From: Lachnospiraceae bacterium
GTDB lineage: Bacteria > Bacillota > Clostridia > Lachnospirales > Lachnospiraceae
Assembly: GCA_017624855.1 (NCBI GenBank)
Contig: JAGAMF010000008.1
Location: 62,001 to 126,000, forward strand
Direction: 5' to 3'
Length of the DNA: 64,000 nt
The position numbers were made by a program, and so were the translations under genes. Under the pieces are notes generated by a model. The model was given only the letters and a program-made list of their open reading frames with translations, was not told the DNA's origin and ran no database searches. This document shows, piece after piece, positions 62,346 to 64,000 of the stretch. How positions within the stretch are numbered: the first letter of the stretch is position 1; each line of letters begins with the position of its first letter.

Positions 62346-64000
62346 CTAAACCCATTCTCCTGCCTGTATCATGATTTCCATGATAAAACATTGCACAACT
62401 CCAAAATAGCCAAAGGCATATGCCGCAAAGATTCCTTTTATCCATTTGTAAGATTTAGGCAAGCGTTGCTTCATGTTTTTCCACAAGAAATCCATTCCGC
62501 AAATCATCCAGGGAATGTTTAAAAAGATCACCGGTAAAATATAGCGGGCATGCATGGTATGCACGAAAGGATACTGTAAATTAAAGTGTAAATAAAAGGC
62601 TAAATATGAAATGCATAAAACAAGCCACGAAAGCTTGAAATGCTTTCCGATGCTACTTTTATGTAAACCAACAATTCCACAAGCAATCATCACTACCAAT
62701 AGCAAAATCGTCATAACCAAAGCCGCCATTCCCCAGAATCGGGTTACCGGGGTTTTCATCATCTCCACACTTTGGGTAAATACTAAGGTTTTCACCGTAC
62801 TGATTATAATATTGTGGTCTACATTGGGACTGGTATTAAACAAATCGATACATGGATGATTTAACTGATTTTTTACATCAAAAAGCCTCTCCCAAAGGGT
62901 ATAATCCGGAATGTACTGCACCGAATCCGTACTGGGCTCGTTTACATAGAGAAAGGGCATATCAAAACGGATCATATTCCGTACATTCCACCATAACCCC
63001 AAGGGAAGGGAAATTACGCCAAAGAGCAAATACTCTCCCACTCTGCGTAAACGCATGTCTTTATCTTTTATGAAGCGCATAATCCAAAGTACAAGAATCG
63101 CCGGCGCAACCAAAGCACCGGAAGACTTGCTCATAACCAAAAGCCCCGTAAGCACTGCATCCGCAAGCAATGTCGTCAGTTTCAGCTCCTCATACCACTT
63201 CAATGCATAATAAAAGGACATTACAGTTAAAAGCACCAATAACACATCGTTATTCACGGCACCGGATAGATAAGTGGTGTAGGGAATACAGGACATCAAT
63301 AATACACCCCAGATTCGCTTTTGCGCAGAAAGCTTCATCCGTACCATAATTTTATCCACATAAATCGTAGTTAAGGTCACACAAAATACTGATAAAAATT
63401 GGATATTTTCTGCCACTTTTAATAGATTCACTCCCAAAAGAGAGCTGATTTTACACCAATAACCGCTAAGCAAATAATACAAGGGCGGCTGCGAAAACTC
63501 CCACATAGTTCGGGGATCAACCTGAGGCAATGTGCCGTAGGCCCACACATGCCAAATATAACCAAGATGACCGCCGCCGGCAACAAACTGGATGGTATCA
63601 TTCTGTCTGGATATATTGGCCGCTCCCGTAAACTGTGCATACAACAACTGAAATAAAAAAGCCACAAATATCACCGCAGATACGGTTTGCTCAGGCGTTA
63701 TCTTCTCTTTATGCTGCAACCGTAAAATTCCGAACAACGATACCATGATTCCAACAAACAAAATCCCGGTAAAAATCCACTGCACCATGTCTGCCGTAAA
63801 ATAACAGTTAATCATTTCTCCCGCAATTACATAGATGCATTGCATGACATAAACACCGATTAGAATAATCGGTACCAAACCGGAAGGTTTGCTCCCTTTG
63901 CGCAACATAATTCGCTCATAAATATAGTAACCTATCACTCCCACGATACCTTCCACTGCCATAAAAATCACATATGCACCATAAGAATCAATCACCTGAT
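62346..64000 (-). CDS. GT-C (PMT/ArnT-like) membrane glycosyltransferase, 5' end cut by the window edge
   Basis: At least 549 residues are visible and the frame is open at the right edge; a GTG at 63995 is a possible but unproven start. There are about 12 transmembrane helices. The luminal loop SRQNDTIQFVAGGGHLGYIW is followed by FSQPPLYYLLSGYW, typical of GT39-like lipid-linked-sugar transferases. It is divergent in role from the aro operon, whose promoter starts 50 bp downstream of its stop. Motif copy at 62659, read Leu-His-Lys. Confidence 0.7.
   Translation of the reverse strand, partial: QVIDSYGAYVIFMAVEGIVGVIGYYIYERIMLRKGSKPSGLVPIILIGVYVMQCIYVIAGEMINCYFTADMVQWIFTGILFVGIMVSLFGILRLQHKEKITPEQTVSAVIFVAFLFQLLYAQFTGAANISRQNDTIQFVAGGGHLGYIWHVWAYGTLPQVDPRTMWEFSQPPLYYLLSGYWCKISSLLGVNLLKVAENIQFLSVFCVTLTTIYVDKIMVRMKLSAQKRIWGVLLMSCIPYTTYLSGAVNNDVLLVLLTVMSFYYALKWYEELKLTTLLADAVLTGLLVMSKSSGALVAPAILVLWIMRFIKDKDMRLRRVGEYLLFGVISLPLGLWWNVRNMIRFDMPFLYVNEPSTDSVQYIPDYTLWERLFDVKNQLNHPCIDLFNTSPNVDHNIIISTVKTLVFTQSVEMMKTPVTRFWGMAALVMTILLLVVMIACGIVGLHKSSIGKHFKLSWLVLCISYLAFYLHFNLQYPFVHTMHARYILPVIFLNIPWMICGMDFLWKNMKQRLPKSYKWIKGIFAAYAFGYFGVVQCFIMEIMIQAGEWV

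Larger units (their letters stand above)
820..62668. repeat. Dispersed 10-bp motif GTTTACATAA / TTATGTAAAC, at least 29 exact copies
   Basis: Copies in the GTTTACATAA orientation on plus start at 820, 958, 10838, 11194, 13611, 26422, 28430, 29375, 34752, 35191, 35915, 35989, 43237, 48826, 48909, 52462, 58701 and 58813. Copies in the TTATGTAAAC orientation start at 2934, 18259, 19709, 34361, 43185, 51214, 51278, 52400, 53619, 60188 and 62659. Twenty-one lie inside genes and eight between genes. Inside genes the motif is read as Leu-Cys-Lys (8 copies), Tyr-Val-Asn (7) or Leu-His-Asn/Lys (6), so selection appears to act on DNA and not on protein. From base composition I expect about 0.4 copies in 64 kb on both strands. 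Function unknown. Confidence 0.9.

Noticed and set aside
1..64000. CRISPR arrays, tRNA or rRNA genes, transposases
   Set aside because: I looked for regularly spaced repeats, tRNA-like cloverleaf and CCA ends, and transposase motifs and saw none; the 10-bp motif is dispersed and irregularly spaced.

Overview
The window looks like a chromosomal segment of an anaerobic, low-GC, endospore-lineage Firmicute, most likely a Lachnospiraceae (Butyrivibrio/Roseburia-like) bacterium. The reasons are the conserved block rpsT / gpr-spoIIP-lepA-hemW, Firmicute-type promoters and AGGAGG ribosome binding sites, a GH9 enzyme without a signal peptide, and a DUF1836 protein. I saw no rRNA, tRNA, CRISPR array or intact insertion sequence.

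Layout. (1) 1-5.7 kb: housekeeping and sporulation genes hemW (cut by the left edge), lepA, spoIIP and gpr on the minus strand, with rpsT divergent on plus. (2) 5.8-8.6 kb: a cytoplasmic GH9 glycosidase and a membrane GGDEF protein sharing one promoter. (3) 8.7-42.6 kb: a large surface-polysaccharide locus, almost all on minus. It has a CDP-glucose branch (two cytidylyltransferases, RfbG, and RfbH far upstream), a YerE-like TPP enzyme paired with an HMG-CoA-lyase-like aldolase, a C-methyltransferase, two SDR epimerase/reductases, a flippase, a CapA phosphoesterase, a PP-loop ATPase next to a GT2-pyruvyltransferase fusion, nine GT2 domains, one GT8, an acyltransferase, GT-C-like membrane proteins, and a FAD oxidoreductase with a roughly 500-residue charged tail. 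A DUF1836 protein heads the operon. (4) 42.8-48.2 kb: a YerC/TrpR-like regulator, a degenerate LytM protein, an ABC-2 exporter with its AraC regulator, and a GNAT. (5) 48.3-62.3 kb: a nearly complete aromatic amino acid locus, in transcription order aroF-tyrA-aroB-aroA, then aroC-rsmH-pheA-aroEK-aroQ. It is split by a roughly 4 kb accessory block holding a probable type I toxin-antitoxin module, a serine hydrolase, a GNAT, a lipoprotein and a DUF1801 protein. (6) Right edge: a GT-C membrane protein cut by the window end.

Two signals stand out. First, the 10-mer GTTTACATAA (reverse TTATGTAAAC) occurs at least 29 times, against well under one expected by chance. It is found in three reading frames inside genes and, between genes, as inverted pairs with a constant 6-nt spacer. 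This resembles the DNA uptake sequences of Neisseria and Haemophilus, but I know of no such motif in Clostridia. Second, the aro operon has a leader with a 28-codon ORF very rich in Phe and Tyr codons, an intrinsic terminator and a competing antiterminator pairing. This is a classic ribosome-mediated attenuator in a lineage where T-boxes are the usual solution.
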